Shown one piece after another: positions 31,425 to 43,437 of a stretch of DNA of 64,000 nucleotides. Position numbers and translations under genes: made by a program. Each line of letters starts with the position of its first letter. The first letter of the stretch is position 1. The notes below the pieces were generated by a model. That model was not told where the DNA came from. It ran no database searches and saw only the letters and a program-made list of their open reading frames with translations. Source of the DNA: Saussurea involucrata (taxonomy: Eukaryota > Streptophyta > Magnoliopsida > Asterales > Asteraceae); assembly GCA_033807775.1 (NCBI GenBank), contig CM066317.1, positions 38,691,870-38,755,869 on the forward strand, read 5' to 3'.

Positions 31425-31738
31425 TGTGGATCCCAGATTGATCAAGTAACAATGAATATGAAGCGATTAATCCTTTAGTGATTGAATGCAGAGAATTACA
31501 AGATTAGAATGATGAACAAACTCTCTCTCTAAACACTGTTAAGCGCACGGCTAATCTCACCACTACTAACCTAAAGATTGGAAAAACAACTTTATATACC
31601 AAGGGCTTTAAGCCTAAGCCCATGGACCACAAACACTAATCTAAGCCCATTTAGCATAAAAGGCTTTTACAAACAAATAAAGAAAACAATTCTTTTCTTT
31701 ATATTACTTTCTATTTTATAGGACTTTTAGTCCTAACA
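31425..31738 (-). repeat. Minus-strand copia 5' LTR, copy B (314 bp)
   Basis: TGTGGATCCC to TCCTAACA, with the PBS complement (CTCTGATACCA) on its left. Same as 12694-13007 and 46594-46907. 31739-32396 is the CCGG-rich host sequence of TRG. Confidence 0.75.
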
Positions 31739-34655
31739 ATTAAATTATCGGGTGACGAGAAGTGCGGTAACTCGGGTACCGACGAGAACTTACCAATCAA
31801 AACTTACCAAACACAACTTACCGGACAAAGGTTGGTTTACCGATTAAAGCACTTTCCGGATAAATGGAGTTTCCGGATGAAAATAAGTTCCTGGGTGAAA
31901 GATATTTCCGGATGATATGTAGTTTCCGGCAAAACAAATATTAATTAATAAACAACTATGGATGACACACAACTTACCATGGCATCTTTCAACTCACTTA
32001 TGCATGTGTCTTATGATATGCAATATATGTATGCATGCGTCGGAAGTGGAGAAGACAACAAGAGTAAGAGAAACAATAAATATGCATGAGACGATTTAAA
32101 AAAAATTATCATGCAGCAGGTTGGATAGATTCTAACTATGTATGTATGTAATTAAAACGTGTCTCCAACTAACTTTCAAACATACCAGTATGAAAGTCAA
32201 CAATAGTGGCTTATAGAATTGATTTCACACGAAACCAGATTTATCCGGATAGAAGATTGTGTCCGGAAAGTTGTTTTTCCGGTAAGTGACTTCCGGTAAG
32301 TTGGGAAAAAAATGTTGTCCGTTAACTTGGAAAAAAATATTTATTCGGTAACTTGGTATTTGACAAAAATTTGTTGTTACCCGGAAAGTGGGTAGGTGAT
32401 AATCCAAGATCTTCAACAACGTGCTCTGATACCAATTGTTAAACCCTAAAGATCAATCAAGATAGAGAAGATGTGAATTTGTCATCTCATTGATCAAGAA
32501 CACTGTATACAAGATATGAGTTCAGCACTTTCTCTCTCTAAGAAATGAATGTGAATTAAGAGAATGTTTCTAAGAGTCCCCTATACTAACACACAACTAT
32601 ACCTATTTATACTAAACACATTACAAGGTGTAAACAACACAATACAACTCAATACATTGACTTTGACTTTGACCTTTCTATATTTAAACCTTGAAGACAT
32701 ATTGCACTAACAATCTCCCCCTTGGATTCAAGGTTTAAACAAAGGCGATCAACAAGCTTTAGCTTTCTTGAATCTTCGGTCTTCATCAAAGCTTGTCAAA
32801 GTCAAAACGTCATCCAATCTTCAAACGGCAAATAACGAACTACTTTCTTCGAACAGGAGAATATGAATCTTCACACAAAGCTTTTTAAAACAAGAAGCAC
32901 AAGTTCAAGAAAAAGATATCACTGAAAGGATCAGTCGATTTTCCTCAAACTCTTGAAGAATTCTCCCCATTTCCATTGACTTGAGAATTTCATTCTTCAG
33001 TGTCGATCTTCATAAACGCGCGAGTTCAAAAGAAAGAGATCACTGAAATGATCAATCGATTTCTTAAAAACTCTTGAAGAATAAAACTCCCCCTATCATT
33101 TCTTGAAACGACGTCTTCTTTCTACAAATCTCCCCGTTGACATTAAAACGAATCTTTGATTTTAAACTTTCTTTGACATGAAATTGGTGTAGACATTCTC
33201 CCCCTTTTTCGATGAAAGTGAGCATCACGAGCATCGAAAATCTTTTCAATTTAAGTCACGGACAATCTCCCTCTTCAAAAACATTTCTTCCCCTTGAAAA
33301 ACACGAACAATCTCCCCATAAGCGAAAGATCTTGCTCCCCCTAAAAATAAGAATTGTAGAGCAAGTTGATTTTCTCCCCCTGAAAATTTGCATAAAAATC
33401 ATATAAGCGCACATTTTAACAAACTTATATAAAGAGAATAGAATTCATTGAACAACATTTTATAACTACTAACAATTAATCATTTGAACAGCAAACAAAA
33501 GAAATTCAACTTAATGAAATGTAACAGATATTTCCATCAAGTGAAATCAAATGCATGCGTTTGGATTCAAAAACAAGACATCATTGCATATCAAGTTACA
33601 AAAGTTTAGTTTCAACTCCTTTATAAAATCTATTTGGTGTGCTAGCATGCGAAATATGATTAGCAACAAGCATATGCAATTCTAAAACACATCAGAATAC
33701 TCTGCTCTACTCACACTATTTGCCCAAAATCAAGATTTTCACAAATTTACAGGTTTATCGCGACTTTGTATTTTCCCCAAGTTTCAAGAGATGTGTGCTC
33801 TTAGGCATCTTTTCATATTGTGCACATTGGCAATTTTTATTATGTGCACATTGGCATCTTTTATAATCAAACAGTTTATTAAGACTAAGATACACCGTAA
33901 ACGTAACTTTCTAACTGGTCCTATAGCAGGATTTGGGTCAGCCGATCTCAGACCAGTTGGCCTTAGGGGCTAGGTGACAAGCACCCCTTGGAACTTACTC
34001 TCCCGAACCAGAAAGGCTACATCGATATACCTTAATCCCATTTGTACCAGTAGAACATGGCTTTCTACCTGGTTCTATAGCAGGATTTGGGTCAGCCAAT
34101 CCCAGATCAGTTGATCTTAGGGGCTAGGTAACGAGTACCCCTTGGGACTTAATCTCCCAAACCAGATAGGCCACAGGCACAGACTATCAAACTGAATGAT
34201 AATATTATATATATATATATATATAATATATTTTTTATTATTATTATTATTATAGCATCTCAATCACTTGGTTCAAAAACGTAGTGCTTCTCCCATATTT
34301 TCGTTTCCATTCATGATTAAAACGAATAGGCTTTGTGAGCATTGTATTCTAAATAAGTCTAGATTTACACAATTTTGCACTTATATCAAAATCTCAAACA
34401 TGTTTCGCTGACCTTTCGACTTATTTCAGAAGCGAAAGTAGAAACAAATATAACTCTGACGATACAAAAATGCTCGTAAAATCATCCTTAACACACATTT
34501 TATTCATTGAATGAAAAATTGAAGAATTTTAAATTTGTGAAGGTTCAAACTTTCAACGTTAGTAGACATAAAATATAACACAATGTTACCTTTAAGCACA
34601 TGTCCTAAAAATAGAAAGATATGACAGTGAAAGGATATCACCTGATAAGTACGAG

Positions 34656-34853
34656 TTCTAAACTGATATGTTTAGAAGTCATAGCCTTTGAAGTACGGGT
34701 CCTGAATTGATGTATTCAGAAGCCATTACCGTTGAAGTGCGGGTTTTGAACTGATGTGTTCAAAAGCCATTACCGTTGAAGTGCGGGTTTTGAACTGATG
34801 TGTTCAAAAGCCATTACCGTTGAAGTGCGGGTTTTGAACTGATGTGTTCAAAA
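34656..34853. repeat. Array of five stem-loops with covarying stems (copy B)
   Basis: Units of about 44 bp, each an inverted repeat around a 6-nt loop TGATRT. The stems are TTCTAAAC/GTTTAGAA, CTGAAT/ATTCAG, and three times TTTTGAAC/GTTCAAAA (34744-34765, 34788-34809, 34832-34853). Different stem sequences keep their pairing. Copy C has four units. The array lies just downstream of the gag stop on the minus-strand transcript. Confidence 0.75.
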
Positions 34854-35028
34854 GCCATTGTCTTTTATCTTTCTCCCCCTACAAAATACCAAAAGATTTG
34901 TCATTAATCACATGTATATAAAAAAATAATAAACTCCCTGAAAATATGTGATGTTCAATATCTTCTTGAATGCACAAGTACTTCATCTTCCGAGAGTTCA
35001 ACACTTGTCTCTAAATCTGAAAAACAAA

Positions 35029-36444
35029 TTAAGTAGATTTTGGTACCCAACGAGTCTTGGGTCCTGACACGTTAAGCGGAGCTCTATAAGAAGGAAAATG
35101 GTAAGTACCATACCAATATTGAACATAATTATTATTAACAAAATCATTATTTCCGCAATAAGAATTAACAAAAGAATTAACTTTCGTTGTAAAATTCTTA
35201 TTTGGAAATGATGATTTTGGTACATCTTTTCCAGGAAATTTACCTTTTACCTTCCATTGCATGTTGACTCTTTTGTAGGAAGGAAGATCAGCATAGTATT
35301 TGGAAGACATATCCACAGAATGCTCGTAGAAAATGTTAGAAGGACGCATCGGACATTCTGAAAAACACTCGGAGTTGTTGAACGACCTCACTTTGTCTTT
35401 TAAGGCATTTCGTTCCTTTGTCATCAACTCGAGCTTCTTCCGAATATCACAATTCACCCTCTTTTCCTTCATGATATCTGTAGATAAACCCGCCAAGTTC
35501 TCCGTGAGTTTCTGAATTTCTTGCTGAAATATCTTCCGTTCTACAGAAAAATCATCCTTTACGCTCCTTGCTTGAAACTCAGCTTTCTTTCTCTTTTCTA
35601 ACTCACTTCTTTCCAAATCCAACTCCTCTTGCAGTTCAGAAATTTTCTCTGAAAGCTTCCCATTCTTCACTTCAAACTCTTTCCTTTTAACCTCAAACTC
35701 GGCTCTTTCCTTCTCCACCTTTTGCTTCTCTAAAAATAATACTTTCTAAAAATCTGAGTTCTGCTTGGAAAGTCTTTGGAATTGGAGTTCAAGAGCTTTG
35801 TTATCTTCACAAGCTTTAGTCTTCATCTTCAATTCCTTTTCAAGATCCGAAATTCTTAGAGCTAGACCCTCTCTTTCTTTCTTATGTTCTTCTCTTTCAT
35901 CTTTTATTAATTTTTCTAAATCTGATAGTCTCTTTGTAAGCTCAGTGATCTTCTCAGAATCTTTTATCACATCATTCATTTCTTCCTTTTTCTCTAAATC
36001 AACTTTCTTTTCTTCCGCTTTTGACGGTTCCTCTATGTGAATTTCTGATGTTGTCTGATTTGTATCCTCCTTATCAGCATTCTTCACTTTCTTTACCCTG
36101 AAATCAACATACGATCCATGCATTAGCTTCGTTAATTCCTTCCACAACAACATAGGATTATTTTTGAAAGCATTTAATCGAGCACAAGTATATTGTGGAA
36201 GTTTGGAAATAACAAGGATCAAATATAATGTTGCATCTTTATCAGCTCTCTTCCGATATATCTCTTCTTCAGTAAAATCTTCTTCCCGTTTATAAAGGAT
36301 CAACGGGCCTTCGGTGAAAGATTTTATCATTAAATCTCCATTTTCTCTTCTCGAAATGAAATCCATGAAGTCGACCGTCCATTTCACAAAATCCGAATCC
36401 TTGTTAAGCATCGGAGGACGATTACCTGAAACTTGATAAGCCAT
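35029..36444 (-). pseudogene. gag: TRG Gag (copy B), one in-frame TAG
   Basis: 472-codon frame from MAYQVSGNRPPMLN. The copia Gag-like N-terminal region has FVKWTVDFMDFI and LLWKELTKLMHGS. A long coiled coil follows (KRLSDLEKLIKDEREEHKK and beyond), then an aromatic/Asn-rich tail ending TRWVPKST. A TAG at 35746-35748 splits it into 232 and 229 codons in the same frame, and copy C has the same stop, so it predates the duplication. There is no CCHC knuckle, unlike the Gag of C1 and C2. The end WVPK matches the Gag ends of C1 and C2, where pol would begin, but pol is absent. After the stop a TTTGTTTTTCAG tract (35017-35028) resembles a splice acceptor. Confidence 0.8.
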
Positions 36445-36960
36445 TGTGATCTAAAAAAAATCTTAAGCAGAACAGATCAGAAAAAACAGTAACCAAACAG
36501 AAAGGTCTGAAATGAACAGTTCAGAAAATTTGACTAAGTGTCAAAAATCGCAAGAGGAGTTGCGAAATACTCAAAAGTCGCAGATGAGTGGCTTGCGAAA
36601 AGTTGAGATTTGCGTAGGAGTGCTATACGAACAGCTTGAGGTTTGCGTAACAAAGGCTTACGAAAAGTTACTGTTTTCGTAAGAATAGCTTGCGAAAACC
36701 AGTGATATACGAAAGAAAACCCTTGAGATCTGGTGCAGAAAATCTGTTAACCAATCTTGCGAAAACCGAAGTATACGAGATCTGGAAGCAGTCAAACAAG
36801 TAGCTTAAACTAATTAAGCAAGCAAGCAACTAGGTGAAATTAATTCAAGCAACCAAGCTAGTAGCTGAAAATTAATTGAAGCAAGCAATCATGTAGGTCA
36901 ATTTTTCTAAGTTAGTAATTCGCAACTGCCTACAACTGCCTCTTGCGCAAACCTTCTTCT

Positions 36961-37499
36961 TTGGCTTGTGAATTCCTTAAGCATACACACATACAGCTGA
37001 ATCTATGAAGCTTGTGAATTCCTTGCTTGAAGGTTGCGAAAATTTTGTTTCACTTTGCTGCACACATACAAACTCACTAAACAATATTAGATTTTTCAAT
37101 TTAGGATCAAAACAATATCACAAACAACTTTTTATAAAATCTCAAATAAAAATATGGATCAACAACTCAGATTTAAAGATTTTATCCAATAACACTCAAG
37201 AACAACTCAAGAACACTTTCAACTCAAAAATTTCATTGGCTTGCAAATTCCTTAAGCATACACACATACAGCTGAATCTATGAAGCTTGTGAATTCCTTG
37301 CTTGAAGGTTGCGAAAATTTTGTTTCACTTTGCTGCACACATACAAACTCACTAAACAATATTAGATTTTTCAATTTAGGATCAAAACAATATCACAAAC
37401 AACTTTTTATAAAATCTCAAATAAAAATATGGATCAACAACTCAGATTTAAAGATTTTATCCAATAACACTCAAGAACACTTTCAACTCAAAAATTTCA
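36961..37499. repeat. 275-bp tandem duplication in TRG leader (copy B)
   Basis: 36961-37235 is repeated at 37236-37499; the second copy is 11 bp shorter because it lacks a small internal repeat (CAAGAACAACT). Copy C has the unit once. Confidence 0.9.
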
Positions 37500-37503
37500 A
37501 GCA

Positions 37504-37963
37504 AGAGTTGACTAGACAAACAACTGGGTTCATCCCCCAACCATAAAACACCCATTTATTCCACTTTCTAACCATTAAAACGAATTATAACAACCAAAAC
37601 CCATTATACTCTTTTAATGGTGTTTTAGGTGAAGAACACCATAAATCCTCATGTTCTTACCCCCATTTCTTAGACAAAAGAGAAGAGAAAACATGGAATA
37701 ATCAAGGATAAACGTTTTGGATGAGTACCTTCAACGATTTCTTCTTCTCTTTGATTTCTTTCCCAAAAGCCCCTTTTCTCCTTCCCCTCCTTTCTCTCAG
37801 CCGCCAAACACCACAAAGAAAATGGAAGAATTAGCTAAACCTAGGGATTTGAGCCTTTTTATACCTTCCCACAATTTTCAATTTTGACCCTCCACTTAAA
37901 CTTTCATTTCTTAAACATTAGCCACCAAACTTTCATATTTGCTAGAAAAACCTGGTTGTTACA
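37504..37963 (-). repeat. Truncated 3' LTR of G2
   Basis: Matches 44823-45267 of the other LTR and ends CCTGGTTGTTACA. A 12-bp filler (AGACAAACAACT-like) disturbs the first bases at the joint. Confidence 0.85.
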
Positions 37964-40900
37964 ACACTCACCCCTTAAAAGAATTTTGTCCCCGGAATTC
38001 CTTATTGGAAAAGATGCGGGTATCTGGCCCACACCAAAACTGACACTTCCCCAAAGTAATGCCACTTCTGGCGCAGTCAACCACCTTATTAAATTCGAAA
38101 CATGGGACATTGGGTGCATTCCCTTCAGTTCTTACGGTACTCTAACTCGTAGGCTACAGTTCTTACTCGATCGATCTTGACAATAGAAGATTAAATAAGG
38201 CTTCTCATGCATCTTTACTTCCTTTATGGAGGAACTTGGCGGAATCCCCCGCTACAACACGAGATTCATTTACCAAGAAATAATCACTCACTTGACAACT
38301 TGGCACAAGGCCAACCCTGTACATCCCGACAACTCACAACCCAGAGTTCCTTGATCGTATTACAAGCAATTCTAGATTACTTCTCCCAACGAACAATCGT
38401 CTATGCAGATAACATTTCCCTTTCCCAGACCACCTCGACCATAGTTCGTCAACCATCTCTCACATTCTCACCACTTTACCACTCCATACTTATACGTAAC
38501 TAAGAGTAGGAACCTCCAAACCCATCGTTGAAGTGTTCATCTATTCGAATTAAACTTCTCCTGAAACACATCAATTCCTCGTTGATTTCCACGTTCATTC
38601 AGTCATATAAAACATAACTTCGGTTATCCTCACTGAACTGGGAGGAGTAACCATGGTCACACCATACTATTCTCAATATCTTAACGCTGAACAATCAATT
38701 CGTTTGAACATTTCTCACAACATTGCTAACTTAACTCATTCAACTGCCTTATCCACTTCTTTCCTGCACAAAACATACATAATTTCCTTCCTCAATACGC
38801 TTTCTAGAAGTTTGCACACTTATCGATGGTGACTTACACACTACTCCACCTTTCGGTGTTACTGTCAAGCTTACTACCTCCAACCTACTCACTTGTTCCG
38901 ACATACTATCTTCACCTCCCCACGTTAGCGTGGAGCACTGCCTACCAACATTACTTGCCCCTCTCTTCCGACAATTCCCATGCATAAAATACTTTCTCAT
39001 TACTGTACATAACCAAACGGTTGCACTAAAATTCTGACTTAAGGCCTTCAACCAAATCACCTCGAACTGACACCAGTGTTTGTTGTTACTACACATTCTT
39101 TGATCTTCAACTATTACCTTCTCGGATAATCCTTTCACCCATAGGAAACAATTCTCATTCTTTAAAGATTTCGTATCTACTACACCACATTTTGATTAAC
39201 CCATCCATCATCTTCTTTAAACTTACAGTGATTTCAAGAATATACTTCCTTAGCAACTCACATAGCCAAAAACGCTTGGTCTCTCAATTGGGCAAACACC
39301 CGTTATTGCTCTGACATTCTACTCCGATAATAGACGTATCACACTGCCACTTACAACTACGTGTTCCAACCACTTGCTTAACAATTCGCACACCTCATCT
39401 GAAATCCCGAAAAGTCTTCCATCTAATGCTTCATCTTTCTAACATCACGTTACTATAACACTAGTTGGCACATTTATCTTGGCAATTGATGCCACAACTC
39501 ATCCGCACATTCTTCACTCATAACACCTTACTGCAGACGAGGTCTTTCATGGCCATTCATACACAATTCAAACTCGCCTTCAAATTCTCCCGCATAAATA
39601 ATCGAGTCTATCTCGCTACTTTGTCCTTTCTCACTCTAGTTGAACTATAACTCCCTAGTTCCCAATTAGCTCAAGCGTAATCGTTCTTTCTAGCTCTTTA
39701 CGATCCAAACCCTTACATACACAGGGCACATTCCTTCACTGAACGATAGAATCTACACACTCGCTTCGTTCGTGCTACATACCTTATCCTTCTACGAAAC
39801 CTCCATACCTCGTAAGTAGAACGCTTATCCAAAATAGATGTCTCTCGCTAACTTAACACCCCTACAAGGTGTTCTATCACTTTCACTCTCCTGGTTCAAG
39901 TCTTCGGCCTCAACCAACTTACACCGCTGCCGACTTCAACATCAATAGTCAAGTTGTTGATACTTTCTTAACCTATTCTTAAACATGGGTTCCTTACGGA
40001 ACCAAATCCTTCCAGCATATCATAATCAACTTTATATTCCGTCGTCCTAATTTCAAAACTTACTCATGTAATACCAATATTACAAGGTCACCTTAAGTCT
40101 CATATCCCATGTTGTGGACATTTCATTTCTGCCTCACCACACTACTCTTAATGAGTTGCTAAAACCAACACCTTGATGACTCCTAGTCCTTCCTCCGGAC
40201 ACCCTCGTCCCTCGGCAACTGTATTCCCAGTCACCGAACAAGGGTACAGACCCTGATACCACCGATACCAAGGTCCACTTCCGATCCTACCACTGTTTAC
40301 CTCCCCTCTTGACACAAATACTAAAACTACAAACATTCTCCCCTGATTTGTCCAACATCTTTCCACTCTTGGAGCTCCTCCTTAGCTTATAATGTAATAC
40401 TCTACGACCTAGTAAGTTCATAGCCTTCATGCAAGACAACGCGGTAAATAAATCATTTCGCACATTTTCTCATTTTAAAGACAACACTGGGAACAACTTG
40501 GGTACACATGACCCCCCATTCTCATGACTCCAAAGCCGTGCTCAACGATCTCGAGAATCATTTTTATGCATCTTTCCGTAAGATTTAGTCTTACTTAACC
40601 ACAACGATGCTGTTGCGGCAGTAATATATTGAATGAAAAACTTTTCGTGTGACAAAATTCTTGAAAAAGGATTACCGACAACGAGTAAACCAGTCGGTTC
40701 TCACACTCATTTTTATGATATCAACATGTCAATACTCATTTTGATTATAAAAGTTTTACTGGAAACCGTTTTATTGACTTTTTGCAACAATTTAACTTAT
40801 CATGAAAAGTGTGAAATATTTTGCAAATCGTTAAGCTCAAAATTTCATTGTGCGATGTAAATGAAATCACCTTTTCTTTAAACTTACGCTTGCACATTCT

Positions 40901-41413
40901 GACTTATTTCCGATCAAAATTGATATTTACACATTTATCTGAAATCGTGAAAATCTCATGTAACACATGTAAAGACGCAATGCATGAAATTCTACTTGCA
41001 CGTGAAGGCTACTCACTCAAACAAGGCCAAACGCTTTAATCACGTAACTTATCCTTGACACTCTACCTTCGACCAGTGGTCGCCCTCTCGGTCATGCAAT
41101 AATTTTCTATACATGCATTCCACATCTCACTTACTCAACCATTTCATACTATTTTCGTTTCGATCGACTATCTCACTTTCTACTTCTACATGCTTTCAAT
41201 TCACTATAGGTATCTTATTTCATTTATCCTGCCATTGAAAAGCTCGACTAAGAAGTCAGGGCTCCATTGATACTTTCACGGTTTTGACACTGTCCTTCCT
41301 TACCATCCTGACTGATCTATCCCATGATTCCTAGAACTGGGATTCTCCCGAAACAGGAGTCTTACTCAGACTCAACATTCAACCTCTTCGAATCCACGAA
41401 GAGCTACCTCTAG
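37964..41413 (-). other. Internal region of G2, no gene seen
   Basis: About 3.4 kb without a convincing frame on either strand. The longest minus-strand frame (38749-39138, 129 codons) resembles no domain I know. It starts next to the polypurine tract and the pol-end box. 40620-41040 is AT-rich and unlike its surroundings, possibly another insertion. I call nothing coding here. Confidence 0.6.
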
Positions 41414-41418
41414 ACGAC

Positions 41419-43027
41419 TGATAACTCTATTTTTAGAGTTATTATTTCTTTTTCTTTTTATTTTATTTTGTCAAATTTTAGCCATTTCACTTCTAAAAAC
41501 CTCCATTCTTGGTAATATTCCAAAAAATAAGCAATAAGAGTGAACCATAGTTTTTATAAACCATTTGGTAGTATTTTGTTGCTTTTTCACGAAATATCTG
41601 CAGTGACTTGCGGAGTGCCCACTCCGGACCCCACTAGCGAGCAAAGAAGAAGACAAAAGAAAAACAACTCTTGGCTTGAAAGTAAAAATCTGGAGAATAG
41701 AAGGTTCAAATGGCAGAAGCATGGGGTGGTGAAGTACAAGCATGTTCCCAAAAGCATGGCAATATGAATTGTTTAATAAAACTCATGGTACTTTAAGTGG
41801 AATTTTTGGAAAAGGTGAAGGGACCTATGGGTAAAAGAGCTAAAAGTTGGTAGATAGAAGAATTACTCAAAGAAGCTGAATTTTATGCCTTCTATCTTCA
41901 GTCTTTAGTCTCTAGTTTAAACCCATCTTTTGTTAAGTCCAACCTTTCCTCTTAGTATAAATTGAGGTGTTGGGTTTCATTTAATTCATCCTTCATATCT
42001 CATCTACCACATTTAGTGCAAGTGTAGTTGTAGTTGTTAGCTCTCTAATTTACTGCAGTAGTTCATTAAATTTCTGTATTTCAATTCCTAGTGTAATTGT
42101 TAGTTTCGAGTAATTAGTGGCAGTGACGTACTCTCGTTCCCCGCTGTGGTTTTAATCAAAGTCATTTTCAGTTTACTTATGTGCAAATTTTCATCTTTTG
42201 TTTTCTTTACTTCTGTAATTATGGGCTAAGCATCATTTGGGATGTAGGAAAGAGAAGTACCTGGATTTTAGAGAAAATGCTTGAGTAATCTTTATACTTG
42301 CAATATTTATTGTTTTGGTCATTCACTCTCGATTATTGCACAATGATGCGAACAAGCCAATCACTTGTAAGGATCTAAAGTCTAGTTCTTAACTCAAAAA
42401 TGAGTAGAACGTAGTGACACGAGCTTGGATGATGCTAGGGGATTCGAAAGAATTCTTATGACACTCACGAAAGTGAGGTCGGCACAGTGAGCTAATCTCA
42501 ACCCACTGGAGTAGTAGGCAAGCTAGTTGGTGTATAGAAACACTTAGAGTATTTGTCTCTACACATTCCATCGAGACCTGAAAAGGTCCATTTTGAGATT
42601 ACCATTGACAAAACGATAAATACTAAGAGTATGAGATTTTTACCTAAAGGTGTGAGTATTTTGTAACCGGGCATTTCAAGCGAAAATGCCCACCTCAAGT
42701 ACAAGGATCATTTTTAGGATCAGGAGTTTAATATAAAATCTAGGGAAAATCTAACCTACATTCCTTATTTTAAATTTTAAGTAAAATCGTTAAAGTAGCA
42801 TTTCACCAAACAAACCAAAACTATTTGCTTCCTCTATAATTGAAACTAGTAAAAGGAAGCTCATGAGAACTGTATTGTCTTGATTGCCCAGTCCCTGTGG
42901 ATTCGATTCTGGTATTTTACCAACTATTACTTGCTGTGACGATCATAGTGGTCAGTGTACACTTGCACTTCCTACTGTGAACAGTTTGCAACCCACTGCG
43001 ATTAAATCACATATTTCGCACGTACCA
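41419..43027 (+). mobile_element. Solo LTR (1609 bp) inside G2
   Basis: TGATAACTCT ... CGTACCA, flanked by ACGAC on both sides (41414-41418 and 43028-43032). Its beginning and the stretch CAGTCCCTGTGGATTCGATTCT near its end (42890-42911) are of the kind seen in Tat/Athila-type gypsy LTRs. TATAAATT-like sequence near 41957 could be its TATA box. No internal region remains. Confidence 0.7.
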
Positions 43028-43239
43028 ACGACTCATAACATTATATACAACATTTCTTCTCTTCGATGTATACCTACATCACATCATAAATGATTTCTGA
43101 TAATACTTCCCAAGCAATAGAGCTCGGTCTATCCCTTAGGGATCTTGCTGACCTTCAAGATTACTGGAACACGACATATAAACTAGCTTAAGACTACAAC
43201 TTCGGAATAATAAGCTAGATCAAGCACATACATGTACCT

Positions 43240-43282
43240 GTAAGTTCGCAATTACACTGGCCAGGTGAAATCCCAAACTTAC
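43240..43282 (-). other. Leader hairpin with palindromic loop (G2)
   Basis: On the minus strand the arms are GTAAGTTT and GAACTTAC around a 27-nt loop with CTGGCCAG. Relative to the copy A/B hairpin, an A-T pair has become G-C on both arms; the innermost pair is a T-G wobble. It lies about 150 bp after the PBS complement. Confidence 0.6.
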
Positions 43283-43437
43283 CTTACGTGATTCTCCTCG
43301 GTACCCTATTAGTCCTATATCTACTATAGTGCCCTCCTAACGCATTTCCTGATTCTCAGTTGTGATTTATACTCCAAAGTTTAAGTTTATGCCCATCCGG
43401 TCACTTAAATCCCTTAAACTATAGCTCTGATATCATT

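Larger units (their letters stand above)
28255..37499. repeat. Segment copy B of the duplicated mosaic
   Basis: Matches copy A over 28255-33541 and copy C over 29957-37499, with scattered single-base changes and small repeat-number changes. It is the only copy that shows both ends of the overlap: gypsy gag on the left and TRG gag on the right. Confidence 0.9.
32397..37499 (-). mobile_element. TRG copy B: gag-only copia derivative, 5' end lost
   Basis: 3' LTR 32397-32712, polypurine region to about 33390, non-coding stretch with tandem repeats (33900-34200) and a TA/TTA microsatellite (34203-34254), hairpin array (34656-34853), gag (35029-36444), then the leader to 37499, where the sequence breaks into a G2 LTR. 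No protease, integrase or RT is present. Compared with copy C it has one extra hairpin unit and a 275-bp leader duplication. Confidence 0.88.

Noticed and set aside
38749..39138. 129-codon minus-strand frame in G2
   Set aside because: No recognisable domain, no good start context, no counterpart in G3; probably chance in decayed DNA, though a translated search would settle it.
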